The notes: generated by a model not told the origin, from the sequence alone. DNA of 64,000 bases from an uncultured Prevotellaceae bacterium (GCA_902781315.1 CACZIT010000017.1:1-64000); one strand, 5' to 3'; positions 1-9,567 are shown, numbered from the stretch's first letter. Translations and numbers: made by a program.

Positions 1-104
1 TGGACTTAATGTTTTGAACACCACTAAGTTACTAAAAATCAGCGATATGTGCAACTTTTTACTCATATTTATCAACTTAAATTAATTCCGCCAACGGGTC
101 TAGT

Positions 105-3100
105 ATGGAAAAAACTAAAAAACTATTCAGCAAGAAATGGCGTGCTTTAGCAGCCATCTTCTTCCTCGCTGCGTTTGCTACCAGCGTGCAGGCGCAGAAC
201 GTGACGATCCGAGCCAACAATGGTAACATGGTCGCCTCGCGCCCGGTGGGTTCCACCGACTACGACACATTCTTCAAGTGCGGCGGTTTTGCCTCATGGC
301 AGCACGAGCAATTGAACATGGTGCTGACCGTGTCCGACGCAACGACGCTTACGGCCAATGATCAGTTGGCCAACCCTGCCAACAACCTTTTCGCTGATGG
401 CACACACATTCAGATTGCCAAAGGTTATGAAAGCTACCCCATTTGCTATGCATCTGTGAGTCTTCCTAAAGGTTATCGCTTTACGGGTTATTCCATCAAG
501 TTCTCAAAGCCAGGACAAACGACCAAGACTTTAGGCAGCAGTTCAATCAATTTCAATACTAGTAATGCAGCCTCGACATTTGGCGAAACTGACAAGAACT
601 TTAATTATATAACTTCTCCCGGTGACACGACAAATGCCACCGTTAACCGCGGAAGTAACGCTAAGATTGCACGTTCAGAGAAGGAAGATGGTGAAATGGG
701 CAATGTCTTGTACTTCAAGTTGCAGAATCCAGATAACGGCCGAGCACTCATCACGCTTGAGAGCGCAGAATTCTTCTTCACCGCTGAGGAGAACTATTCA
801 CCCGTGACACCTGCAGGATCGATTTCTACCCCTGTCAGTGCTGTTGATGTTCCCTTCACAACCAGTAAGGTTGACTTTGGTAACATCTCATATGAGCTAT
901 ATAATGGAACTCGCCGTTATAGCTACAGCTCTGCAAACGTCAAGGACCTGGAAGCCAAATTCACATTGTTTGAAGCAGGTTCTGTAAAAGCTGGTTCTGG
1001 TATTGATGGTGTTTCTGGAAATGTTGTAGACTACAAAGCAGGAACTATTTCTTCTGCCGGCGGCTATTTCAAACTTGGAAGCGGTAATGACTCCGATACG
1101 CTAGTATACTTCATCGAGACTCCCACCTATGTTGAGGTCTCCAACGGCCAAAAGGTTCCTGTAGGCTATCGCATCATTGGTGCCCAGTTTGATTACACCC
1201 GTGGTGGCGGTTCAAGTACTGTTACCAAGACTTACATTGCTTATGCAACAGGTGGAAATACCTATTATTTAAATACTTCAGGACAGTTTGTAACAGGGAC
1301 CAAGACCGAGTGGAATGTAGACGCTGACGGTTGTGTTTATTCTGGAAATACCTATCTTGGCTATACTGTAGAAACGGATTGGTTTGGTGATAGGACTTAC
1401 ACATTCTCTACTTTTAGTGGAAAGCCGGCTAATCCTCTATATGTTGATGATAACGACAGAATTTATAGTAACTATACTTATTCTGATGATTGGGGACGTA
1501 CAAGGACAGAAACCGTTTATCTAAGATATTCTTCGGGTGCTGCTCAAGTAAGTACGAGTAATAATAATCGTGCCACATGGACTTCAGAGACAAGTACTGT
1601 CGTTCTTGAGGAAAGCGATTTCACTTTGTATGTTTATGACAAGGAAGGTAAGAATCCGCAGGAAATCCCTGTTAACGAAGATCATCCCAGTGGAAAAGTT
1701 TACCTTGGCGGTCTGAACAACGACGCCGTGAAGTTTGGCGTGAAGGGTACAGGTTACGTTCAGGCCACGCTCACCCTGCAGGCTCTTGACCCCTACCTCA
1801 ACCGTATGAACGTTGTTTGCCAGGATGAGGTTCAGACCTCCATTCGTATGCACCAGACCTTTACAGCCACCGACTTCAGCGTGAACGGTGGCGTGTTCTA
1901 CTTCTACCTGCCGAAAGAAGCTCTCGGACACTCTGTAGCCATCACTTTCGAAGACCTTCACAGCAAATACTTCGATGACACCTACACAGGTGGTTCTATT
2001 ACCCATACCTCACGCATCAACTTCGTGAAGTCTGCCCACTACAATGCGTTTGGCGCATCTAACAACAACATCTATTCGAACTACGCCGAGGCTGCCAATG
2101 CCACATTGGAGCGCCTGAAAGTAGGTACCGTGGGTACGAAGAAGTTCAGGTTCAACAATGCCGACGTAGTTGGCACCAGTGGTGGTACACTCGAAGAGTA
2201 TTCCTTCTCACTGGAGAATTATGCAAAAGAAGGCGGTGGTTTCGACGAAATGAAGTTCACGGTTTCTAACACCGACCAGAAACTTACCCGCTATGTGTTC
2301 ACGACCGACGAGACCCGTTACAACATTTCGCCGGCAACAGCTACCCAGCACCGTGCTTACGCATTCTACGAGATGGAAGTCCACGTGCAGTCGTTCTTGT
2401 ATGAACCGAAGGTGAAGTTCAAGCCTGTTTACAGCTCGACATGTTTTGAAGGCGACAAGAATGAGGCATTCTATGGCGTAGAAATCACTGCTCCTGATGG
2501 CGCTGGCAAGCCTGGATATGCTTCAACGAACAAGATCTTTGAAAAGATTGAGGCTGCAATTACAGCAAAGAAGGACGATTTCGAAAACACCGATTGTCCC
2601 GCTGATGCCAAGCACATTCTCTACCTCGACTTCAGCAAACTGTTAGGTGTCTATCAGGTTGCCGATGCTACTCATTCGTCGATGGATGACTATTCAGCAG
2701 ACAATGCTGCCAACTGCCTGATTTTCCTGCCGAAGGGATCGTCTGCTCCTAACAACAACGTTGCAGCTCAGTTGGAATCCGGAGAATTCAAGGCAGCCAA
2801 CAACATCGTGCTGACCGATAAGCAGCCGTTCTACTCACCTTACGACATCCTTGTGGATGGTGCCAACACTGCACAGTACAAGCGCCAGATTACTTGGGCT
2901 ACGCAGGGCAAGAACACACTGCAGACCCTGTTGCTGCCGTTCACACTGAAGGTGACCAATGGCGTGCATGAGGAAGACAACGGCGTCAAGTTCACGCTGA
3001 ACAAGATGGTGAAAAACAACTGCCTGAGCATCGACCATGCTGAGTATGCCAATGCCGAGAACTTCAAGGCTAAGGCTTACTTCGAACCTATTGCCGACGA

Positions 3101-3677
3101 GGCCAGCTCGGCCAATGTTCCTTACATGGTTGAGGTGACCAGCGCACCGACAGGTGAGGATAAGGACTATCCGTTCACCATCACTCAGAGAGGTGCTACC
3201 ATCAAGGCTACGACCGGCATGGATGCTGACTACCTGTTCAAGGACAAGGAGGAGGAGGATGAGCCTCCTACAGGTACAATCAACGGTGCCAGCTACTCGT
3301 TCCAGAACCAAGGTTCGTACTCCGGTAAGGAGCTGACAGCTGCCGACGGTTACTTCTACTATGCAGGTGGTATGTACCTGAACTCGAAGAACATCCGCTC
3401 GGATGTCAGCGAGAAGCTGCTCATGTACCCGTTCCGCGCTTACTATTCCTACACTGGTGGTGGCAGCGCCAAGATGGGATTCATGGAGATTGTCTTCGGT
3501 GAGAACGAAACCACTGCAATCGACGCTCTCGCTCGCGAGTCTGTCGCCATCGACGAGAATGCTCCTGTCTACGACCTGCAGGGTCGCATGATTGCTCCGA
3601 GCATGAAAGCACTGGCAGGCAAGAAACTTGCTCGCGGTATGTATGTAGTTAACGGAGTTAAAATCATCGTAAAGTAA
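105..3677 (+). CDS. large secreted protein with T9SS-like C-terminal tail
   Basis: This 1190-residue protein has no domain I recognise. Residues 1-31 form a signal peptide: a lysine-rich start, a hydrophobic stretch and cleavage after VQAQ. The middle is rich in Asn, Thr, Ser, Tyr and Gly, as in extracellular beta-sheet proteins. The last 35 residues contain VYDLQGRM and then ARGMYVVNGVKIIVK, a tail seen on many Prevotella surface proteins and resembling T9SS sorting domains. That makes export through the PorU/PorV system at 5.7-10.7 kb a reasonable inference. Residues about 370-515 (DNA 1.2-1.65 kb) use more AT-rich codons and are dense in Tyr/Thr/Asp, so they may be a shuffled-in segment. 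A small gene follows after 16 bp. Function is unknown. Confidence 0.85.
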   Translation: MEKTKKLFSKKWRALAAIFFLAAFATSVQAQNVTIRANNGNMVASRPVGSTDYDTFFKCGGFASWQHEQLNMVLTVSDATTLTANDQLANPANNLFADGTHIQIAKGYESYPICYASVSLPKGYRFTGYSIKFSKPGQTTKTLGSSSINFNTSNAASTFGETDKNFNYITSPGDTTNATVNRGSNAKIARSEKEDGEMGNVLYFKLQNPDNGRALITLESAEFFFTAEENYSPVTPAGSISTPVSAVDVPFTTSKVDFGNISYELYNGTRRYSYSSANVKDLEAKFTLFEAGSVKAGSGIDGVSGNVVDYKAGTISSAGGYFKLGSGNDSDTLVYFIETPTYVEVSNGQKVPVGYRIIGAQFDYTRGGGSSTVTKTYIAYATGGNTYYLNTSGQFVTGTKTEWNVDADGCVYSGNTYLGYTVETDWFGDRTYTFSTFSGKPANPLYVDDNDRIYSNYTYSDDWGRTRTETVYLRYSSGAAQVSTSNNNRATWTSETSTVVLEESDFTLYVYDKEGKNPQEIPVNEDHPSGKVYLGGLNNDAVKFGVKGTGYVQATLTLQALDPYLNRMNVVCQDEVQTSIRMHQTFTATDFSVNGGVFYFYLPKEALGHSVAITFEDLHSKYFDDTYTGGSITHTSRINFVKSAHYNAFGASNNNIYSNYAEAANATLERLKVGTVGTKKFRFNNADVVGTSGGTLEEYSFSLENYAKEGGGFDEMKFTVSNTDQKLTRYVFTTDETRYNISPATATQHRAYAFYEMEVHVQSFLYEPKVKFKPVYSSTCFEGDKNEAFYGVEITAPDGAGKPGYASTNKIFEKIEAAITAKKDDFENTDCPADAKHILYLDFSKLLGVYQVADATHSSMDDYSADNAANCLIFLPKGSSAPNNNVAAQLESGEFKAANNIVLTDKQPFYSPYDILVDGANTAQYKRQITWATQGKNTLQTLLLPFTLKVTNGVHEEDNGVKFTLNKMVKNNCLSIDHAEYANAENFKAKAYFEPIADEASSANVPYMVEVTSAPTGEDKDYPFTITQRGATIKATTGMDADYLFKDKEEEDEPPTGTINGASYSFQNQGSYSGKELTAADGYFYYAGGMYLNSKNIRSDVSEKLLMYPFRAYYSYTGGGSAKMGFMEIVFGENETTAIDALARESVAIDENAPVYDLQGRMIAPSMKALAGKKLARGMYVVNGVKIIVK

Positions 3678-3693
3678 AAGGAGGAACTAAGAT

Positions 3694-3873
3694 ATGAAGA
3701 AAGTTTATATGAAGCCCCTCACGGAGTTAACGGCATGCATTCAATCTGCGGCTCTCATGGAAGGAAGTAATTTCTATCATGGAGAAGCCAAAGGTGGAGT
3801 CTGGGGCAACGGCGGTGGCCAAGTGATTGAAAATGGTAAGTTACAGGGGAACGACAACCTCTGGGACGACTAA
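3694..3873 (+). CDS. 59-residue small protein, KKxYxxP / MxGS / LWDD type
   Basis: An ATG open frame of 59 codons starts 16 bp after the preceding stop and has GGAGGA about 8 bp upstream, an unusually good ribosome site for this phylum. The protein starts MKKVYMKPLTEL, has LMEGSN near residues 21-26, a Gly-rich centre (GGVWGNGGG), and ends NDNLWDD. A 58-residue protein at 22544 shares the KKxYxxP start, the MxGS centre and the LWD(D/E) end, and it too directly follows a tailed secreted protein. There is no signal peptide or membrane segment. It may be a co-exported partner, a chaperone or a peptide precursor; nothing here decides. The gene call is firm because of the position, ribosome site and related second copy. 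Confidence 0.75.
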   Translation: MKKVYMKPLTELTACIQSAALMEGSNFYHGEAKGGVWGNGGGQVIENGKLQGNDNLWDD

Positions 3874-3885
3874 ACAGAAGCTCCA

Positions 3886-3924
3886 TCCCTAACCCCTCCC
3901 CTCGTGGGAGGGGAAACTGGGGGA
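3886..3924. repeat. GC-rich palindromic repeat, intergenic copy
   Basis: An imperfect palindrome, CCCCTCCCCTC-GTG-GGAGGGG with flanking C/G runs, lies between the 59-residue gene and the next small gene. It belongs to the family found at more than a dozen places in this window, several inside genes. Confidence 0.7.
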
Positions 3925-3990
3925 AGGGTTCTGTCAGGTCCCTTTAAACACAGTCACTCCCTTTTATAACCCTTTAAGCACTTTGAATAA

Positions 3991-4284
3991 ATGAACAACG
4001 GAAAAGGTTTCATCGTCATTGCAGCCTTCGTGCTGTTGCTCCTGTTCCTCTTTGTGAAGGATCAGGAAGACAGCAAGATTGGTTCGTACGAGCCTCCCAC
4101 GCAGTCGTGGATAGACAATCTGCTGGGCGGTGACGACGACATGGAAGAAATCGGCGCTGGCGGCGGAGGAGGCGGTGGCTTCTATCTGAGCTCGCTCTTC
4201 GCAGGCTTTGAGTTCCGCTTCAAGGTGAAGGACTACCGAGCCATGAGCGACGACGATCTCGGCGAAGCCGACGACGGCCTTTGA
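3991..4284 (+). CDS. small single-pass membrane protein, Gly/Asp-rich
   Basis: This 97-residue protein starts at an ATG after a 117-bp gap. Residues 6-22 (GFIVIAAFVLLLLFLFV) form one membrane segment or uncleaved signal anchor. A short acidic part follows (LLGGDDDMEEIG), then a run of seven glycines around residues 57-63, then a possible second short hydrophobic stretch (FYLSSLFAGF) and an acidic tail. I recognise no family. It is followed by a clear terminator, so the three genes from 105 onward may form one transcript. It could be an inner-membrane helper of the secreted protein upstream, but that is only inferred from position. Confidence 0.6.
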   Translation: MNNGKGFIVIAAFVLLLLFLFVKDQEDSKIGSYEPPTQSWIDNLLGGDDDMEEIGAGGGGGGGFYLSSLFAGFEFRFKVKDYRAMSDDDLGEADDGL

Positions 4285-4320
4285 TGCAGCAACCTTTTTT
4301 CAATGACACCAATCAAGCAA

Positions 4321-4354
4321 AATCCCCGACCGCAACCGGTCGGGGATTTTTTTT
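4321..4354 (+). terminator. rho-independent terminator
   Basis: A 12-bp stem (AATCCCCGACCG with its complement) and a short loop are followed by eight or nine T residues, 36 bp after the stop of the small membrane protein. It ends the plus-strand unit that begins near 105. Confidence 0.9.
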
Positions 4355-4445
4355 GCTCCCTACAACAGCTTCCTCCACGTCCCAGTTGTTGGCCAGGAAG
4401 CCTCGAGGATGCTCCGCTCCCGTAGTGAGGAAGCATTGCTCCCGC

Positions 4446-4709
4446 GGGCAATGAGTATGCCTTTTCTGGAGTTGGCGCATGCCTTCATCGGGTTTGCAGC
4501 CTGCTTTCAGCCAGATGGAACGATGGCTTCAGCGGGATTGCAGCATGCTTTCAGTGGGCCTGCAGTATGCTTTTAGCGGGATGGAACGATGCTTTCAACG
4601 GAATTTCACTATAGTAAAATGATCTTTTCACTATAGTAAAGTAATCTTTTCACTATAGTAAAGTGATCACGTCACTATAGTAAAGTAATCGTTTCACTAT
4701 AGTAAAGTG
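4446..4709. repeat. array of twelve 22-bp units with two kinds of dyad core
   Basis: Twelve back-to-back units with a constant 22-bp pitch. The first seven are variants of GGGATTGCAGCATGCTTTCA, centred on GCATGC-like cores. The last five carry CACTATAGTAAAGT, centred on the perfect palindrome ACTATAGT. Both cores sit at the same column of the unit (centre between columns 12 and 13), so the array changes sequence without changing register. There are no spacers, so this is not a CRISPR array. It lies 29 bp upstream of the promoter for the FAH-family gene. Function is unknown. Confidence 0.8.
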
Positions 4710-4737
4710 CCCGAATGGTATTTTCTTCGTCATTTTG

Positions 4738-4769
4738 TTTGGTGTTTTGAATGCTTCGTTGTATCTTTG
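4738..4769 (+). promoter_or_regulatory. Bacteroidetes promoter for the FAH-family gene
   Basis: TTTG at 4738-4741, 20 bp, then TATCTTTG at 4762-4769, an exact match to the phylum's consensus. The transcript would carry the whole MITE-like element as its leader, about 180 nt before the ATG at 4959. Confidence 0.75.
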
Positions 4770-4781
4770 CAGAAGGGAATA

Positions 4782-4930
4782 ATATAGCAGATCGCACAAT
4801 GACCTCGGAGAGGTCGCACGATGGTAACCGCAGGTCTTGACCTGCGGGGTAAAGCATCCACATGGCTACGACCCCAATGGGGTCGCACAACAGGGGTCTT
4901 ACTGTAGAGGTATTGTGCCATCTGCTATAT
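4782..4930. mobile_element. 149-bp MITE-like element with 19-bp inverted ends
   Basis: The ends ATATAGCAGATCGCACAAT (4782-4800) and its inverse (4912-4930) match at 18 of 19 positions. Inside are three short palindromes: GACCTCGGAGAGGTC, CCGCAGGTCTTGACCTGCGG and GACCCCAATGGGGTC. A related element with a similar palindrome set is at 19738-19874. No coding capacity, so movement would need a transposase from elsewhere. The sequence also resembles a strong RNA structure in the leader of the next gene. Confidence 0.65.
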
Positions 4931-4958
4931 CATTGCCTTGCAAAAAATGTAGAAAGTT

Positions 4959-5639
4959 ATGAAGATATTTTGTATTGGCAAGAACTACGTTCTGCACAAC
5001 GAGGAGATGGACGGCCGGCAGTATAAGACGGCCGAGCCGGTGGTGTTCATGAAGCCTGAGTCGGCGCTGCTGAAGAATGGCAAACCCTTCTTCCTGCCCG
5101 ACCACCTTGGGCGCGTCGACCACGAGGTGGAAGTGGTGGTGCGCATCTGCCGGCTGGGCAAGAACGTCGCTGAGCGCTTTGCCCATCGCTACTACGACGC
5201 CGTGACCGTGGGCATCGACTTCACCGCCCGCGACCTGCAGCGTCGGCTGAAGGACAACGGTCACCCCTGGGAGATAGCCAAAGCCTTCGACGGCAGTGCC
5301 GCGATAGGGGAGTGGAAAGAGCTGAAAGCCTACCCCCAGCCCCTCCCTGAAGGGAGGGGGGACGGGGTTTGCGAACAGTCGCTTCCTGAAGAGAAGGGGG
5401 GAGTGCAGGATTTGCAGTTCCACCTCGACATCAATGGGAAGACGGTGCAGACGGGGTGTACGAGCGACATGCTGTATAAGGTGGATGAACTCATCAGCTA
5501 CATCAGCCGCTTCTTCACACTGAAGACGGGCGACATGCTCTTCACCGGCACCCCTGTCGGCGTAGGCCCCGTCCACGTGGACGACCATCTGGAGGGATAC
5601 CTCGGCGACGAGAAGCTGCTGGACTTCTGGGTGAGGTAG
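4959..5639 (+). CDS. fumarylacetoacetate hydrolase family protein
   Basis: At 226 residues this is a compact member of the FAH/YcgM/YisK family, metal-dependent hydrolases or decarboxylases acting on acyl-pyruvates and similar oxo acids; the exact substrate cannot be read from sequence. Family features are the start MKIFCIGKNY, VVFMKPESAL near residues 29-38, the metal-binding HEVEVVVRI around residues 53-61, and TGDMLFTGTPVGVGPV near the end. Residues about 124-149 (YPQPLPEGRG then LPEEKGG) are not family sequence: they are a translated copy of the GC-rich palindromic repeat, inserted in frame between the conserved AKAFDGSA segment and the LQFHLDINGK strand. The gene has its own promoter and a GC-rich repeat follows it. 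Confidence 0.9.
   Translation: MKIFCIGKNYVLHNEEMDGRQYKTAEPVVFMKPESALLKNGKPFFLPDHLGRVDHEVEVVVRICRLGKNVAERFAHRYYDAVTVGIDFTARDLQRRLKDNGHPWEIAKAFDGSAAIGEWKELKAYPQPLPEGRGDGVCEQSLPEEKGGVQDLQFHLDINGKTVQTGCTSDMLYKVDELISYISRFFTLKTGDMLFTGTPVGVGPVHVDDHLEGYLGDEKLLDFWVR
5331..5402. repeat. GC-rich palindromic repeat inside the FAH-family gene
   Basis: CCCCCAGCCCCTCCCTGAAGG runs into GGGAGGGGGG, followed about 20 bp later by a second half-palindrome ending GAGAAGGGGGG. About 25 extra codons result, and the frame stays open. Confidence 0.75.
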
Positions 5640-5649
5640 GGAAGGAAGC

Positions 5650-5681
5650 CCACCCCCCAGTCGCCCTGAAGGGAGGGGGGA
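5650..5681. repeat. GC-rich palindromic repeat, intergenic
   Basis: CCACCCCCCAGTCGCCCTGAA followed by GGGAGGGGGGAA lies between the FAH-family gene and porU. It may also serve as a weak terminator. Confidence 0.6.
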
Positions 5682-5736
5682 ATGTTAAAATGCTTTCCGA
5701 CACAATATTTTGCCGGTTTGTGCGTTTATTTATCAG

Positions 5737-8700
5737 ATGATTCATCATGACACGTCATATGGAAACATGGCGCGGGGGCAACGTTTGCTTGCCGCCGCAC
5801 TGCTGCGTGGTGGCCGAAATGGCTTCCGCAATGTCCTCGGCAGCTGCATGGGGGCAGGGCGACGTTACCTTCTGACCTTGTTGCTTTGCAACGTTGTCCT
5901 CTTGGCGTGGTCGCAGCGCTTCTTCAACCTGACCTACAACGACGTGCGCATCGACTCGGTGATGCCCCACTTCGGCTATAGCATCCCGCTGGGCACGGCC
6001 TATGGCGACTCCGTCTACAGCGTGGAAATCCTCTATCCAGAGTTTGTTGATGCCACGTCGGCCGATGTGGCGAGATACAAGGCTTTGAGAAATGCAGAAG
6101 TAGAGGCGGGCAGGAGTACGGACAATCGTCAGGTGGATGCTGGTTTGCCGGCGTTGCCCCACATCGAGCAGGCTGTGATGTCGAACCGCGGGAAGGGCTT
6201 TCTGAGCATTGGCTTCTGCCCGTTGGTATATCGCGAAGGCCGCTGGCAATGGCTGGTGAGCTTTATGTTGAAGGTGGTGGCCGAACAAAAAACCACCCAA
6301 AGACCCACCCCCAGCCCCTCCCGAGGGGAGGGGAGTTTGATTACTCTTGCTGGTGGTGGATCACCTTTAAAGGCTGACCGTGCTCCCTCTCTTGGGGAGA
6401 GTCGTGGCGGGACTACCTCTTCCGTCCTTGCCAGTGGGCGCTGGGCGAAAATACGGGTGGCCGAGACAGGCGTGCATCAGTTGACCGACGACCTCATCCG
6501 TCAGGCAGGCTTCTCAGATATAAATAAGGTGAAGGTTTACGGCTACGGCGGCAACCTGCAACCCGAGAAACTCACACAGGACTACCTGCAGCAGACCGAC
6601 GACCTGCAGGAGGTGGAGCAGTGTGTCGTGGGCGGCAGGCGACTGTTCTACGCCAAGGGCCCCGTCAGTTGGAGCAGCAACAGCGCCACCGTGCGCACCC
6701 GCAACCCCTATAGCGACTACGGCTACTACTTCCTGACCGAAGGCGACCCGCTCACCGTGAGCGAGCAAGACTTCCTGGCCTCGTGCTATCCGCAGGCCGA
6801 CGACTACCACGTGCTCTACGAGAGCGACGGCTATGCCTGGTTCCAGGGAGGCCGCAACCTCTACGAGACCACCCCCATCAACGTAGGCTCGTCGAAGACC
6901 TACCGACTGGAGTCGGCCGCTACGGGCACCACCGCCCAGCTTTCGGTGACGGCATCTGCCGGCGTCACCAGTGTGGTGGGCGTGAGCTGCAATGGTCAGG
7001 ACCTGGGCACCATCACCATCAATGTCTCTCCCACCTACTATGAGAAAGGACATGCCACCAACCGCGTGTTCAACCTTAGCGACGTGCAGTCTACGAACGA
7101 GGTGACGCTGACGACCCAGTCGGGCGGCCCTGTGCGCCTCGACTTTATCTCGCTGACGCTGGCCAGTGCCAAGGCTGCTCCCTCGCTCGGGAGCGACGCG
7201 CTGCCCGTCCCTGAATACGTCTATAACATCACCAATCAGAATCTGCACGGCGACACGGCCGTCGATATGGTCATCATCATCCCCACCTCGCAGACGCTGC
7301 GCCCGCAAGCCGAGCGGCTGGCCGAGTTCCACCGACAGAAGGACAGCCTGCGCGTGCGCATCGTGCCTGCCGATGAACTCTACAACGAGTTCTCCAGCGG
7401 TACGCCCGATGCCACTGCCTACAAGCGCTACCTGAAGATGCTCTACGACCGCGCCGAGACCGATGCCGACCGTCCCCGCTACCTGCTGCTGTTCGGCGAC
7501 TGTGCCTGGGACAACCGCATGCTCACCAGCGACTGGCGCATGGCTTCGCCCGACGACTACCTGCTGTGCTACGAGAGCGAAAACTCGTTCAGTGAGACCT
7601 ACTGCTACGTGAGCGACGAATTCTTCTGCCTGCTCGACGACGGCGAGGCACTCACCACTGGCAACTACCCCTACGAGTCGCCGGCCGGACTGGCCGACAT
7701 GGCTGTGGGGCGCTTCCCTGTGACGACCGAGAGCGATGCCAAGGTGATGGTTGACAAGGCCATCGGCTATGTCGAGAACCGGAATGCCGGAGCCTGGCAG
7801 AACACGCTCGTCTTCATGGGCGACGACGGCAACGGCAATGCCCACATGCGCGACGTGAACGACGCCGCCATCGAGACCGCCCAGCGCCATCCCGGCTATC
7901 AGATCAGGAAGGTGATGTGGGATGCCTACACCCGCGAGACCTCATCGACCGGCAACAGCTACCCCGAAGTGTCGAAACTCGTGAAGCAATATCAGCAGCA
8001 GGGTGCTCTCGTCATGGACTACGCCGGCCACGGACGTGCCGACCAGGTGTCGCACGAGAACGTGCTGCGACTGGCCGACTTCCAGCAGTTCTCCAACCAG
8101 AACCTGCCGCTATGGATCACCGCTTCGTGCGACATCATGCCCTACGACGGCTCTACCGCCACCATCGGCGAGACTGCCGTGCTCAACAGCAAGGGCGGTG
8201 CCATTGCCTTCTATGGTACGGCGCGCACGGTGTTTGTGACGCAGAACAAGGTGATGAACATGGCCTTCCTGCGCCACGTGCTGACCGTGGAAGACGGCAA
8301 GGCCATCACGCTTGGCGAAGCCCAGCGACGGGCGAAGAACGAGATGATCTCGAAACGCCTCGACACCAGTGTGAACATGCTGCAATACCAGTTGCTGGGC
8401 GACCCGGCCCTGCCGCTCAACCTGCCCACGGCGGCGCTCGTCATCGATTCCATCAATGGTATTGCTACCGACGGCACCGCTACGCAGCAGGCCCAACTGC
8501 GTGCCGGCAGCATCGCCCGCGTGGTGGGACACGTGGCCGACGCGCCCGACTTCAGCGGCATCGTGAATGCTACCGTGCGCGACTCCGAGGAGACCATCGT
8601 CTGCAAACTGAATAATACCGACAAAGACGGTGCGCAGACCGCCTTCACCTATACCGACCGCACGAAGACCCTCTTCAACGGCAGCGACAGCGTGCGCAAC

Positions 8701-9522
8701 GGACGGTTTGAGATTTCGTTTGCCGTGCCGATGGACATCAACTACTCCGATGCCTCGGGACTCATCAACGTGCATGCCGTGGCCAACGACCGCCAGCTGA
8801 TGGCTCACGGCGCCAACGACCGTTTCCTCGTGGGAGGCAGTGCGGCATCAGGCAACGACAGCATCGGTCCCAGCATCTACTGCTACCTGAACTCCCCGTC
8901 GTTCGTCAACGGCGGCAACGTGAACACCACGCCCTACTTCGTGGCAGAACTGAACGACCAGGACGGCATCAACACGTCGGGCAACGGCATCGGCCACGAC
9001 CTGGAACTCATCATCGACGGCGAGATGTCGAAGACCTACATGCTGAACGACAACTTCCAGTTCGACTTCGGCAGCTATACCTCCGGCTCCACCTATTATA
9101 ATATACCCGAGCTGGCGCCCGGCCGCCACACGTTGCTGTTCCGTGCCTGGGACGTGCTCAACAACTCGTCGACAGCCCAGCTGTCGTTCAACGTGGTGAA
9201 AGGGCTGGCACCGCAACTCTTCAGCGTCAGCTGCACGCAGAACCCCGCCCGCACCAGTACCACCTTCATCATCAACCACGACCGCACGGGCAGCACGATG
9301 GACGTCACGCTCGACATCTTCGACACCAGCGGCCGCCAGTTGTGGCGACATGAGGAGAGCGGCATCTCTACCGACGGCGCCTACACGCTGCCCTGGAATC
9401 TCACTGTCGACGGTGGCCAGCGCCTGCAGACAGGCGTCTATCTCTACCGGGTGAGTGTGGCTTGCGACGGCAGCAAGAAGACCTCAAAAGCCAAGAAACT
9501 AGTCATCATAGGCAATAATTAG
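5737..9522 (+). CDS. porU: type IX secretion system sortase PorU (C25 gingipain family)
   Basis: PorU is the cell-surface sortase of the T9SS: it cuts the C-terminal signal off cargo proteins and links them to A-LPS. The C25 peptidase core lies in the middle of the protein, from DMVIIIPTSQTLRPQAERLAE through YLLLFGDCAWDNR. The catalytic His and Cys are visible in VMDYAGHGRADQ and WITASCDIMPYDG. The C-terminal third is Ig-like and ends with a FlgD-like/sorting module (DIFDTSGRQLWR, QTGVYLYRVSV, KKLVII). The start is uncertain: ATGs at 5737, 5767 and 5848 are in frame, and the last gives the best signal peptide (RRYLLTLLLCNVVLLAWSQ). Residues about 187-229 contain a translated GC-rich repeat (RPTPSPSRGEG). 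The gene is followed by porV, as is usual. Confidence 0.93.
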   Translation: MIHHDTSYGNMARGQRLLAAALLRGGRNGFRNVLGSCMGAGRRYLLTLLLCNVVLLAWSQRFFNLTYNDVRIDSVMPHFGYSIPLGTAYGDSVYSVEILYPEFVDATSADVARYKALRNAEVEAGRSTDNRQVDAGLPALPHIEQAVMSNRGKGFLSIGFCPLVYREGRWQWLVSFMLKVVAEQKTTQRPTPSPSRGEGSLITLAGGGSPLKADRAPSLGESRGGTTSSVLASGRWAKIRVAETGVHQLTDDLIRQAGFSDINKVKVYGYGGNLQPEKLTQDYLQQTDDLQEVEQCVVGGRRLFYAKGPVSWSSNSATVRTRNPYSDYGYYFLTEGDPLTVSEQDFLASCYPQADDYHVLYESDGYAWFQGGRNLYETTPINVGSSKTYRLESAATGTTAQLSVTASAGVTSVVGVSCNGQDLGTITINVSPTYYEKGHATNRVFNLSDVQSTNEVTLTTQSGGPVRLDFISLTLASAKAAPSLGSDALPVPEYVYNITNQNLHGDTAVDMVIIIPTSQTLRPQAERLAEFHRQKDSLRVRIVPADELYNEFSSGTPDATAYKRYLKMLYDRAETDADRPRYLLLFGDCAWDNRMLTSDWRMASPDDYLLCYESENSFSETYCYVSDEFFCLLDDGEALTTGNYPYESPAGLADMAVGRFPVTTESDAKVMVDKAIGYVENRNAGAWQNTLVFMGDDGNGNAHMRDVNDAAIETAQRHPGYQIRKVMWDAYTRETSSTGNSYPEVSKLVKQYQQQGALVMDYAGHGRADQVSHENVLRLADFQQFSNQNLPLWITASCDIMPYDGSTATIGETAVLNSKGGAIAFYGTARTVFVTQNKVMNMAFLRHVLTVEDGKAITLGEAQRRAKNEMISKRLDTSVNMLQYQLLGDPALPLNLPTAALVIDSINGIATDGTATQQAQLRAGSIARVVGHVADAPDFSGIVNATVRDSEETIVCKLNNTDKDGAQTAFTYTDRTKTLFNGSDSVRNGRFEISFAVPMDINYSDASGLINVHAVANDRQLMAHGANDRFLVGGSAASGNDSIGPSIYCYLNSPSFVNGGNVNTTPYFVAELNDQDGINTSGNGIGHDLELIIDGEMSKTYMLNDNFQFDFGSYTSGSTYYNIPELAPGRHTLLFRAWDVLNNSSTAQLSFNVVKGLAPQLFSVSCTQNPARTSTTFIINHDRTGSTMDVTLDIFDTSGRQLWRHEESGISTDGAYTLPWNLTVDGGQRLQTGVYLYRVSVACDGSKKTSKAKKLVIIGNN
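6297..6336. repeat. GC-rich palindromic repeat inside porU
   Basis: CCACCCCCAGCCCCTCCCGA followed by GGGGAGGGGAG sits in the coding frame near the N-terminus. A second weaker palindrome (CTCCCTCTCTTGGGGAGAG) follows near 6390. The site is between the N-terminal beta region and the conserved GRWAKIRVAETGVHQL segment. Confidence 0.7.
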
Positions 9523-9567
9523 CCGAGTTTCACGTTATCTCTTGTACATCGACTTAAAAGAATCCGC

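Noticed and set aside
4446-4709. CRISPR array
   Set aside because: Units are back to back with no spacers, and no cas genes are visible. The same holds for 22918-23049, 37227-37314 and 23991-24111.
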